This document shows positions 34,986 to 45,226 of a stretch of 64,000 bases of DNA, one piece after another. Position 1 is the first letter of the stretch; each line of letters begins with the position of its first letter. The translations under genes were made by a program, and so were the position numbers. The DNA is from Galaxea fascicularis. Its lineage: Eukaryota > Cnidaria > Anthozoa > Scleractinia > Euphylliidae. The DNA lies in contig OX419345.1 in the NCBI GenBank assembly GCA_948470475.1, positions 18,724,739-18,788,738 of the forward strand. The letters run 5' to 3'. The notes under the pieces were generated by a model. The model was not told where the DNA came from, did not search any database, and worked only from the letters and a program-made list of their open reading frames with translations.

Positions 34986-37608
34986 GAGTAACGAAACTTT
35001 AAGGGTAAGTACAAAGGAAATGAGAAGTGTTAAGGAGACATCAATGAGGCAGAATGCTTATACAAAAGGGGTCCCTTCTTGATAGGTTCTCTCTTGCCAG
35101 TCTGAAGCATCCCCTAAATTTGTAGTAGTATGACATAGATTAGGACAGATTGAACATGCCGGTAGTAAATAGGCATATAAGCGATTTGTTACTACACTAA
35201 TTGAAAAACCTTGAAAAAGAAAGCCTTATATATATACTTCACAAATCGAGTCTAAGGCGGTTTAAGGCGGGCTTTCCTCATTTCAGTTCCCATATACTTA
35301 GCATTTTGAGTAAACTGGTAAAAATTATTCGCATTTGCGTCGATAAAAAGGTTCACATAGTTATGCTGTTTCTGCCGGTATACAGAAACTGGTGTTAAAA
35401 AGGTTATGACCGCAGATGAACACACCATGTTACACGGTGCAACACCTGCTGAAACCTGTTTCGCAGCGCCCGCTTGCGCATAAGTTTCAGCTAAAAGTGT
35501 TGTATGCATAATTAACGAGGTTACAATCTCCTGGGTTGCTTTACTACCAAATCTGGTAGAAACTAAAACAATTTCCCCAGATGGACTATAAATGTATACA
35601 ATTAACTTTGAAATAATTGAAAATTGGTTGCAAATGAAATCTCCGGTAACTGTGCTGTTTCTAGTAGCGATCGTGGCGTTACCACATCCAACGCTGTCGG
35701 TGGCAATTACGTAACAATTTACCACTGCTCTAACTATTGCGGAAACTGCGGCTTGTCACGCTATAGAATTCATAACGAAAGAGATAAAGCTTTGAATTTA
35801 TCGAACACTGAAAAGCAGAGGCATCCTGCCAAACAATGTTAACGTGAAGCCCATTGTGGTTGTCTCGCAAAATAACCGACTGAACACCGTACACTGCTGA
35901 CCGTATGGTAATTTCCAGTGTAATTTTGCATAAAAAGTAGTCAAAGCCGACTACATCGGTCAGCTATCAGATCATAAAACACATAATTAATAATCACATA
36001 TTGTTCATATAAGAACTGACTTAATTCCCATTTATCCAAATGTAGTTCGTATATTTATAGAACTTAACGATTTTTAAGGCTTGACGGCAACCTGCGATGA
36101 TAGAAGCCCCGTGATAGTAGCCATTGTATTAGCCCTTCAGATTAATGAAGGCGATACACCGGTGAAGCTTCTGATGAAAATATAAATATCCGAAATAGCA
36201 TAGCGACAAAACATTGAACACTTTTCATAGCAATATGAATGAATAATAAAATAAAATTATGTTGTGCTATGCGGGGCCTGAAACTTCTCAGTTGAGCCGC
36301 TTACGTGAAGTAAAGTGTATTCCTGTTGCGTTATCAGTTGAAAGTCCAAACATGCCGGTCGAAACCTTCAAATTACCGAGGCCTTTAACTAAGGGTTTTC
36401 GTGTATCGGTTGCCAGATATCAAGCGGCACAAAAGATGAAAACGGGAGAAATAGTGAACATCGTTAAGACAGGGTTAAGCTTGCAAAAAAACCTCCCGGG
36501 TATCAACAGTAGCTCACACATCTTTTTTCACGTCAGTCAACTTTGTTCGAGTTTACCTGTCTAAATTACTTGAAAAGTCATTTTCTTCCCACCAAAATAA
36601 CCTTTTTACTTCTGTGTCCTCTAATATTACAAAAATTACTTCAAAACTAAACTGAATATCACAATAAATTAGAAAGGAGCAAACTTACCGAAATATAGCT
36701 CGCTGAACGCCGCTAATTCGAGCGAGAATTTTTGTAAGACTGCTGTTGTGTTACTTTCATGGATGACGTCAGACCCAAAGATGTAACGCGAACCCATAGC
36801 ATCACTTTGATGTCACACTAACACTCTCGTTCTTCCAATCCATTTCTCATTACAATAAACTATTTCTTTTGCTTGACGAGGCTACGTCACTAATTTTAAA
36901 ATGATTTTTACATATTGTGCTCGTTATTCAATAATTTACTTATTAGTAAGAGGCCTATTCTTGGCTTCGATTTAACCCAAATTTTCATCCACGAACATAA
37001 CAAATATTAACAAATCCACATCAAGTGGTTTTGATTCTGAGACACAAAACCCAAGCAAATCAAATAGGACCACATAATGTACAGAAAAGTAAGAGACCTT
37101 TGAGTTTATCGAAAATTAGGATTTTTAAAAAGATGCAGTGAGTCAGAATTTATGGGGTGGATGGCTTTTCCACCCTCTGCGCGCAAACTTACATGCACCA
37201 ACCCTTTCAAACAGCCTTGCATGTATGATTATAAAATATAAAATAACTAAACATGACGCCAGGCGTGCGGCTTTATGCCGTTCCGAGCTTGTCCAACTGT
37301 TGTGCGGACTTTGTCTTGCGATGTCTCTTCTCGTTCTGTTTTTTTTTTTTTTTAAAGTGAAGTTGCTAGAAATACAGTGCGGATAAATGCAAGGACAGTT
37401 TCTAATCTGGCAGGTTCTGTAAAATGGTTTACTGAGTCAACAGCCCCCCACCTAATAAACATAACCCCACTCAATGAATTATTTACGTTCTCAATTATTG
37501 CCTGGTTGTAAATACTAGAAATGTCTTGAATGTTATACACAGCGCTGATAACGTATACCCATCCTCGGAGACCCAGGGGCAGATAGTCGGGATGGGACGA
37601 AGATTGGA

Positions 37609-37650
37609 ACTTGCGAAAGTTTGTAAGGCGAGTTACAAACTTTCGCAAGT
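37609..37650. repeat. Perfect 18-bp hairpin
   Basis: ACTTGCGAAAGTTTGTAA, a six-base loop GGCGAG, then the exact inverse. It lies just after a GGAGACCCAGGGGCAG segment that recurs in coral repeats, so it may be the end of a small foldback element. Confidence 0.85.
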
Positions 37651-38317
37651 CCCTTTGTGCACTCAGTCGTTTGAACTGAATACGACTTGGCCGGTTTCAG
37701 GAAGGAAAGAACTCGTTGTCCACAATACTTAGGACAAAAAATCGTACGTTAAACAAAGAAACAAGGAAACAATGATTTTCAACTAAATCGATCTGCTTGA
37801 CAAAGTTTAAAAAAAGCTGCTACCCAGGCTCGTAGTTTGACACTTCAGTTAAAGATAACTACTGTACAAAGCCCACTTTACAATAAATAAATTGATAATT
37901 TCATCCAAAAATGCATGTAAGTTTTGAAACATCTTGGGTTGATAGGGGACTTTCTCATGTCGGAGCTGTTGATTAACAATTTAAAATCACCTTCAAAACT
38001 TTATCTTTCCCTCATAAATTCTTAAATCCCTCCTTTTTCGTTTAAAACCATGTCAAAACTCTAATCATAATTAATTGCGCCAAGGACTATGGCCGTATGA
38101 TTCTGAATGGTGTAAATAAACATTTACAACCCCCTTACATGAAGAGAAATTAAGAGCCAAGATATAAATAAATAGTTGGGAATTTAAAGAAAAAAATTAA
38201 TATACTTGGGTGACGACTTAAAGGGGCTCATTGGGTACCAATATTTTTAAGTTTGCGAGGTCGGTTCATAAGCTTTGGATTAACATGTGGTTTGCAGTGA
38301 ATTACTTGATAAAACAA

Positions 38318-41300
38318 TTATTTCAAACTGCTCTCGGACAATAATTCACGAATCGCTTCCTTGTGCTTCGCAAACTCCTCTTCTGGCAGCGAAGCCCGTT
38401 TCAAGTACATACAAAAATGTTCTTCAGTAAATGCATCAAACGTTTCTCTCGCTGAAAGACAATAGTAAAAAAAAAAAATATAAAAATTAATAGAACATAG
38501 TGTATGAAAACTGTAAAAGTTTGAACCTGATTAATTTTGGGTTCTTTGCACGTATGAACACTTAAACGAGGACACATTGTTGCCGACACAACTGTTTCCC
38601 CGTTTGCCCGCGCGCGCAACATTTGATGCGGACACAAATTTTGTGTTCGGGACACAAAAAATGTTTCTGATTTTGTTCAGAAACATTTTGTGTCCGTAAC
38701 AAATGTTTCCCAGTTTGCGTGCCCAAGAAACATCACTGAGCAACAATGTGTCCTGGTTTGCCACGGCTTTTACAGTAATATTAAAATGTAGGGCGTCTCA
38801 CGGAATGCACTCCCACCCCCTCCAAAAAACAATTTTTACAGGATTCTGTAACAATAGACTGCTAGCATTTTATATACACATAGGTAAAGAGAGGAAAATA
38901 ATAAAAGAAACACAAGAAGGGGAGAGAGAAAAAAAGAAAAAGAGATGATTAAAGCACAACAACAAACTAAGTAGCCGTGGCCACGAACTTTCTAATACGC
39001 CGCCAAATTTGTACAGCAAAGATTATAACATTCGTCCGCATTATACGACTCTATTTATTAAGCACTAACGCGGAATTCCAATGACAGCCCGAAGCCAGAG
39101 GCTGATAATGGCAGAGGTCAGGGGGCAGAGATTACTAGAAGTGTTATTACTAAATCAATCACTAAAGGAAAGGAGGAAATACAATGAGTAGGCATGAAAT
39201 AAATTCTTACTTTCTACCGCTAAAGAGCCAGCGAATTCGTAGACAGCAATGGGGCGCTTCTCAGTTTCGTACGAGCTCAAATCCTTTGCGCCTGTTTTGA
39301 GATTGGTTCAAACAAAGAGTTATAAAAAGCCATACAACGCAACTCAACACTGTTGATTCGAACCTAACCTATCATCAGGCCCAATTGTACTTATGTAATT
39401 ATTAATAATTTATCACTTATTAGGCGCAAATTAGCATGTGAATATGATAAAATGCGCCTTACCGTAATAGGCTTTACAATTCGAAATCTTTACAATTCTA
39501 AACTCTTTACAATTCTCAACTAAATCAATTTATATGTTGGTTTTTGGAGAGAGCCAAAACCGGAAAACCGGAGTACCCGGAGAAAAGCCTCTAGGGGCAG
39601 AGTAGAGAACCAACAAACTCAGCCCACTTGTGACGCCGAGTCCGGGAATCGAACCCGGGACACATTGGTGGAAGGCGAGCGCTCTCACCACTGCGCCAAC
39701 CCTGCTCCCCTGCTCCCCTGCACCTGTGTCTTCTTACGTCGGCGCTCGCTTAAAAGAGCCTGATCGCAGGTTAGTTCGAACCCCACATTGGGTGTTGTTT
39801 GATTGAACCTTCTCGCAGTCTACGAAATGACGATTTAACAAACTACGAAGAAAGACAAAATGTTCTCCATTAAGTGTCGTGTGATAAAAAACGAGTACAG
39901 TGAATTGATTTCAGTTTGGGATGCACATGTCAACACAAGGAAGGACGCTCTTTGGGATAAGTGGCCAATGAAAAATGCAGAAATTTTTGTATGTAGATGA
40001 TTATTATCCTTAATCACAAGCTGATGTTAAACGGACGAACCAACAAAAATCAAGATGCATTGCTTACCATGAACAGGGTTTCTAGGCCAGAGAAACACTC
40101 TACGCACTGAGCATGAGTTGTCGTCTCCTTGATGTGTGATTCCATTCATTGACAGACATCTTCGCCCTCGCATGATATGGAAGTTGTGGGCTACTTCATT
40201 TTCTATCAAATACGACGAGACTTTGTGTATTTTTCTGGGAAGCAAGATAGTGAGGAAGTACGTAAACGTTCGTAAACTACTGGCTACGTAGCCACCGTTT
40301 CCTTAACATTGTTTTGGCTGCGCAAACAAAGGAAACGAGAGCAAAGAGTTAAGAGAAAGAGCAAAGGATGGGGAGAATTTCTTGCTACTGTTGCAAACTT
40401 TGTCACTGATACTACTTATTTAGAAAGAAATAGCACTTCTCGCACGCAGAAATGTCCCCGGAAAACACTTCCTGAAAAGGTTCTAAAAATTGTCAGCGAA
40501 CAGGTGCAGGGACTAGAAAAGGTGGTCTTTGGTAAGTGCTACAAAGGTCAACATTTTGTAATAAATTATGTCGAAACAGTTAATGATCGGAACACCGGGA
40601 TTATTCGTTTGGTTTCTAAAGACATTTTTTACCACAGAAATACGAGAATACAATTTTAAGGCATAATAACATTCTATCACTTACTTTGTAAGAGAGGAAA
40701 CATTGGTCTCTGGCGCCAGTTCAAAGACAAACGCACTTGTTGGGTAATTTATAACCTCAAAGACGTCTTTACAAATGGGACTAACTTCCTATTTATGAAA
40801 TGAGAACATATTTTTTTACCACAGTTGCTGGTAATCTCGAAATCTGATTGGCTAATTTGCCGTTGTCCCTCTCTTTCACTCTCGATAAGAGTCTAGACAA
40901 CGCTGCTCGCGTGAACTCTTTACAAAGCGAGTCTAAGTGCGAAGTTTTTGTGATGGTAATTAGTTCTACTTAACATATGAATGAAAACTAATTTTCATAA
41001 CAAAAACTTCGCACTTAGACTCGCTTTGAAGGCAGACATGAACTCGGAAATGGCCTATTGAGTGCTTAGAGGTCATATGCGGTTTTAGTTTTGGGTGTTC
41101 GCTTTTTGTTTCGTTTGTTTAGTGCAGTTTACATTGACGTTTTTATTATTTTTGTTGCTCAAGCTTAACAACTGTTGGAGAAAACTGGCTTCCCTATTTG
41201 ACTGCAAATCTCCAATCTTGTGAGGCAAGAAGCACTAGTTGAGAATAAAAGTAATGTTACGGTTCAATTTTGTCCTTGGGTTAATTTTTTTCATTTGATT

Positions 41301-44300
41301 TAAACTCATTATCATACATTACCATGCCCAAAAGCAAAGGCCAATAAAATGTAAACCAAAGATAAAATTGAACCACAACAAATACATCTAAAACAGGCTG
41401 TGAATGCTCTCAAGTTTCAATGACTCCTGAGTGAGTTACACTAATACTGAAGCAAAGCAAAGGGAACTACATGTAACAAGCAAACAATGCAGGGTTTTCC
41501 TTTTCAAACAAAGTTGAATAAGAAGAAAGGAGAATGCGTGGAGAAATCACAAAAAAATATATTCACTTTTCTCTGATTTTATTTTTTGGCTGAAGTCAGA
41601 GTTGCAGGTAAATTTGGTGTCAACAGGTGGCAAAAATCGCCTGTTGCTGGCATAAAAGGAGAATCCTGCAATGTACTTGAAATTACATTGTACACCAACA
41701 TAAAATTAGAACCAGAGCAAAATTAATACGCACAACTGTAACAATTTGTCTTACTGTTGTTTCAAGATGAGATGGGTATTGGCTGTACCATGTGTGAAAA
41801 TGCAAGTGGTTTACTGAGGCATGTGCACAGAGGCTGTTGAAACCAACGTGGAATCCTCTGGAGGAGACAAAAGGTGCTGGTAAGAATATTTTATAGGAAA
41901 AAATATATATATATATATGGTGGTGGAAAAGGGGGGGGGGGGATAACTCTATATAGGCCTGTTTTGGGAGAAAAACAAAAATTCTTCCAGGAATCTGGAG
42001 GTTTTGCCGAGAATCAGGACACTCAGGAATTTTTCTGGGAAACATGACAAAGTTCTGGGACATTACAGAGAAAAAGTCGGACACTGAACAAAATTTGTAT
42101 TTTCAATCAGTAAAAGAAATCAAGAGGACCTTTCAAATCCCTGGGAGACCTTAAAGTTACACATAGCGTAATGCTCCATCAACGTTTGTTTAAGAGGTTT
42201 CACACCCCATAATATTTGTTATTCAGGTAAAGAATGTTTGGTTAAGCTTGGTTTCATTCAAGACAACATTCTTGGTAATTTAATTGCATCCATCCACTCA
42301 CGTTACCTGTGACTGCTAAGCAGAGATGTCTCCAAAGCCAATAGCATTGACTCTTCTGTAAGTACCTAACAAATGCATAAAGAAAACACTGTTAACCCTT
42401 TAACTCCCAAGGGGTTCTCCATTGACGAGTAAAATCATCTGGTGTTAGACAGAGTAAAATCTATAAGTGCCATTTGGCACTATCGGGAGTGAAAGGGTTA
42501 ATGGGGACATAGTTTTGGGGTGAAGATGTGGTTAACCCCTTCACTCCCAAGGGGTTCTCCATTGATGAGTAAAATCGTCTGGTAACTAGTTAGACAGAGT
42601 AAAATCTATAAGTGCCATTTGGCACTATCAGGAGTGAAAGGGTTAAAAAAAAATTGTAAAAAACAAAAACAAGCTGCACCCATTGTCAGATGAAAGGTTC
42701 TTAAGGTATATGTAGCCACAAGGTCTATCCAGTAAATAAAACTGCAATGCTGGTCAGAAGTACATGTAAGTTACCACCATTGCATCCTATGCAGCAGTGG
42801 TAGCTTACTTGATGGGAATCTTGCCAACAACTTTGCTCCCTGAAATTTGTTTCTATTTGTGGATTCTGTCGCCTTGCCCTTTCAAGTCAACATCAAAGAC
42901 AATCATATCAATCCTTCTTGTCAAAACTGTAATCAAAGTTGATACCAACCTCACGCCCTGGGATTTGCTTAATCATGTTTTGAAGTAAATAAAAAAAGTC
43001 ATGTAGATATGGCATGTACAGACCTGTGGAAGACATGAATATACACTGGGAGCTACCAATGAGTGTCCATATTCCAGGGGACTTTTATTTATAATCATAA
43101 GATGGTGATCATCTGACACAGTTCTGTGGTTTGGACACAGTTCAAACAAAATCTGCACACCAAAATAACATAAAACATACAGGGTATTTATTATAAAATA
43201 GTTATTCATGGGATATTGTATCTTGAGTTCAATGATAAAATAATGTATAATATTATTCACACCCTAAGTACTTAGGTACACATAGCTTGTTTCCAGTCAT
43301 AAAAACCATGTAAGATTTAAATAGATATAATTTTATGTTCTTTTGTTCAGGCACAGTATACCACATATTTCAGAAAAATGTGGAACCAGAGCATCACTAC
43401 AGGGACTGCACAGAGGGAGGGGCTGGGGGGGCTTTAGCCCTCCCCCCCCCCAAGTTTTTTGCAAGAATAAAAATAAATTAAACAAAAAATTGAACAAAAG
43501 TAACGGAATGAAAAATAGCAAAAAATCATTAATTCAAAAGTGACCAGAGTTACCGGTAAAGACAAATGCGCAGATAAAATAGACAGAATGAAGCACTAGT
43601 CATTACAATTGTAAATATATTATCGTTATAATAGCATTCTCCGTGACTTTAGAGAAGTTGAATAGAAATCCACAAGCATGCCCAACCCCTGCCCAAAAAC
43701 TTTCACGCATTCTTCTTTAGCCCCCCCCCCCCCCCCCCCACTCGAAAACTTGCTGCGCAGTCCCTACACTACAGTACACCACTCTGGTCCTAAAAGTGTA
43801 ATACAAGGGGGTTTGCAGAATGAAGATGTAAGTGATCATTGCAGTTACATGTATGAACACTTCTTGAGCAGTAGACTGAAAATGAAGCCTGAAAGAATTC
43901 AGGCGTCTGCAGCTGGAGTTAAACCCATGACCTCTGTGATACCGGTGCAGTGCTCCACCAACTGAGCTTACAAGCCAATAATAGATGGTCCGGGCTTTAG
44001 GGCATTAATTTTGATTATACTGGTACTCAGGACAAATTTTCTGACACACCAAGGATACAACAGTCATGTTTGGGCTCTGTTTCACAGGGAATTTGAGCAC
44101 TACAAGAATATTCTTAGCTCATTTGGATGTAAAGCTGTCCAACCTCTTCATCACAGGGTTCACCTTCAGTAAGCTGCACATGCATAATTTATGATTCAAG
44201 ATGATGGTAGTTGTAAAGGGCAATAATTATTTTATTGATTGTATGAGAATAAAAATAAGAGCGGTTTTCAGTTGTGCATCGAAAGTGATTAGTTTTTTCT

Positions 44301-45175
44301 TTGGTTTTTCTTTGCTATTGGTTGAAAAAATTTGCGACACTTTCTCAGCCAATGAGAAGCAATACCAAAACCAATCCCAAGTTGCATGCATGCATTTTCT
44401 TGTGCTTGGTGCTGGATGAATGTAATTACATCAAATTCTGATTAGTTCACTGTACCATCTGCATCCCTTGTGATTGATCAAAACAATTGCAATCAACTGA
44501 AAGCCACTCTAAAATCATTAGAACAAAACAAAGAAATTCTCACTTCTTCACTTTGCACTTTGGTAAAATTAAATGCTGCTGGGTTGAAAGGCTGTGACAC
44601 ACTCTCCATTTTTTGTGGTTGTCTTCTCTTGTTGAATCTCATTTCATTCAGCTACATGAAAGGAAAGAAAAAAAATTCAAACTATAAATTAATTAACTTA
44701 CCTACAATTTGAATGCACAAAGAAGCAGGATGTCATTAATAGTTGCAACTCAACTTGATACCATAACAAATTCAGATACTGTCTTTACCTGAACAAATAC
44801 TTGGTATTTTCCAGGAATAACTCGACCTTCTAAATTATTTAGCCTGTAGGCAAAACACCCCACATCTAAAGCAGCATTCCATCTTTCCTGCAATTCCTTG
44901 TCAAACTTAATCAGAGGTATAAATTAAGTTACATGTATGAAATAAAATAAGTGCAAAAAAAGAATGGTAATTACGTATCTCAACCTCGACACAACATTCT
45001 AAGGATTCAGTAATAAGCAACCTTCAACTTTTACCTACCTCTACTAGCTTAAATTGCTTATTACCTTGCTTGGTCCATCATTATTTTCCTCACTTCTTGT
45101 GCATTCCCATTTGAAATCATCTAAACTATAGAAGAACTTTTGATGAGATGATGCCATGTGGTTGCTGGTGGACAT
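38318..45175 (-). CDS. GDPGP1: GDP-D-glucose phosphorylase, tandem copy B, 10 exons
   Basis: Exons: 45065-45175, 44789-44905, 44544-44651, 43024-43152, 42307-42365, 41755-41857, 40685-40788, 40068-40234, 39211-39291, 38318-38451; 1113 bases, 370 residues. Every junction has the same phase as in copy A, and exons 2, 3, 5, 6, 7 and 10 have identical lengths. Motifs: FDKE...WNAA, PFNPAAFNFTKVQ, SPLEYGHSLVAP, the HIT-like NHLHFH (His192, His194, His196) and EVAHNFHIMRG followed by RVFLWPRN. The latter keeps the family's AHN, which copy A has as AHT. Exon 2 is 21 of 39 residues identical to copy A by eye, so the duplication is old. Expected reaction: phosphorolysis of GDP-hexose in the cytosol. 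An acceptor at 45227 points to a 5' UTR intron, as in copy A. Confidence 0.9.
38565..38763. repeat. Palindromic element (GAGGACACATTGTTG)
   Basis: The left end GAGGACACATTGTTG matches the inverted right end CAACAATGTGTCCTG; nested inside is AAATGTTTCTGA / TCAGAAACATTT and repeated GTTTCCCMGTTTGC segments. It lies in the last intron of GDPGP1 copy B. MITE-like. Confidence 0.6.
39415..39717 (-). repeat. tRNA-derived SINE (GGTTGGCGCAGTGG head), copy 2
   Basis: Minus-strand head with intact A box (TTGGCGCAGTGGTGAGAG) and consensus B box (GGGTTCGATTCC), body GGTTCTCTACTCTGCCCC and a tail of repeated TTTAGAATTGTAAAG units. It is better preserved than copy 1 at 27095-27366. It lies in the intron between exons 8 and 9 of GDPGP1 copy B. 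Confidence 0.8.
40923..41028. repeat. Palindromic MITE (AAGCGAGTCTAAGTGCGAAG)
   Basis: Arms of about 30 bases: AAAGCGAGTCTAAGTGCG then AAGTTTTTGT, inverted as ACAAAAACTTCGCACTTAG then ACTCGCTTT. The spacer includes a further inverted TAATTAGTTCT / AAAACTAATTTTC. It lies in the intron between exons 6 and 7 of GDPGP1 copy B. Confidence 0.75.
41261..41374. repeat. Palindromic MITE (GGTTCAATTTT)
   Basis: GGTTCAATTTTGTCCTTGGG on the left and CCAAAGATAAAATTGAACC on the right form imperfect inverted ends of about 28 bases. It lies in the intron between exons 6 and 7 of GDPGP1 copy B. No coding capacity. Confidence 0.6.
42392..42501. repeat. TTAACCCTTT MITE, first of a pair
   Basis: TTAACCCTTTAACTCCC at the left and GGGAGTGAAAGGGTTAA at the right. 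The interior CAAGGGGTTCTCCATTGA... GGCACTATC is shared with the element 30 bases away. It lies 27 bases beyond the acceptor side of GDPGP1 copy B exon 5 (intron 4). Confidence 0.75.
42532..42646. repeat. TTAACCCCTT MITE, second of a pair
   Basis: Same orientation, termini and interior as 42392-42501, with a small insertion (ACTAG) in the middle. Ends TTAA on both sides. See the first member. Confidence 0.75.
43399..43762. repeat. hAT-like TIR element (CAGGGACTGC)
   Basis: CAGGGACTGCACAG on the left and CTGCGCAGTCCCT on the right are inverted, with a G/C run inside each end (CCCTCCCCCCCCCC near 43438 and a 20-base C run near 43720). CACTA flanks both sides, but no exact 8-base duplication was found. 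It lies in the intron between exons 3 and 4 of GDPGP1 copy B. Confidence 0.55.
43815..43977 (-). repeat. tRNA-derived SINE, threonine-like head, second copy
   Basis: Head at 43977-43905 carries AGCTCAGTTGGTGGAGCACTG then CACCGGTATCACAGAGGTCAT and a B box GGGTTTAACTCC. The body with GTAACTGCAATGATCAC matches the 1985-2166 copy's family. It lies in intron 3 of GDPGP1 copy B. The disturbed A box and B box suggest an inactive relic. Confidence 0.65.
44257..44520. repeat. Foldback repeat (GCGGTTTTCA)
   Basis: AGCGGTTTTCAGTTGTG at the left and CAATCAACTGAAAGCCACTCT at the right are imperfect inverted ends. The interior has paired GGTTTTTCTTTGCTATTGG and CCAATGAGAAGCAATACC segments. I recognise the pattern as a common anthozoan foldback element from memory. 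It lies in intron 3 of GDPGP1 copy B, ending 24 bases from exon 3. Confidence 0.45.
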
Positions 45176-45226
45176 AGCCTCAGCTGATAAGATTATCAAG
45201 AAGCCAATTCACTGAATCATTCCCAG

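Larger units (their letters stand above)
34468..38317. other. Region between the two GDPGP1 copies
   Basis: It contains the upstream side of copy A (with a probable untranslated exon, position unknown) and the 3' flank of copy B. Frames at 35252-35725 (157 codons, minus) and 36259-36564 (101 codons, plus) are the longest, but show no domain, no splice support and no start context that would favour them. Repeats are listed separately. Otherwise AT-rich sequence without recognised signals. Confidence 0.45.

Noticed and set aside
35252..35725. 157-codon open frame on the minus strand
   Set aside because: No recognisable domain, no splice or start support, composition not gene-like, and a length that can arise by chance in 128 kb of six-frame sequence.
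36259..36564. 101-codon plus-strand frame
   Set aside because: No similarity recognised and no neighbouring exon in phase; not enough to call a gene.
40309..40659. 116-codon plus-strand frame overlapping the GDPGP1 copy B intron 7-8 region
   Set aside because: Antisense to the intron, very basic N-terminus, no domain and no support for splicing; treated as chance.
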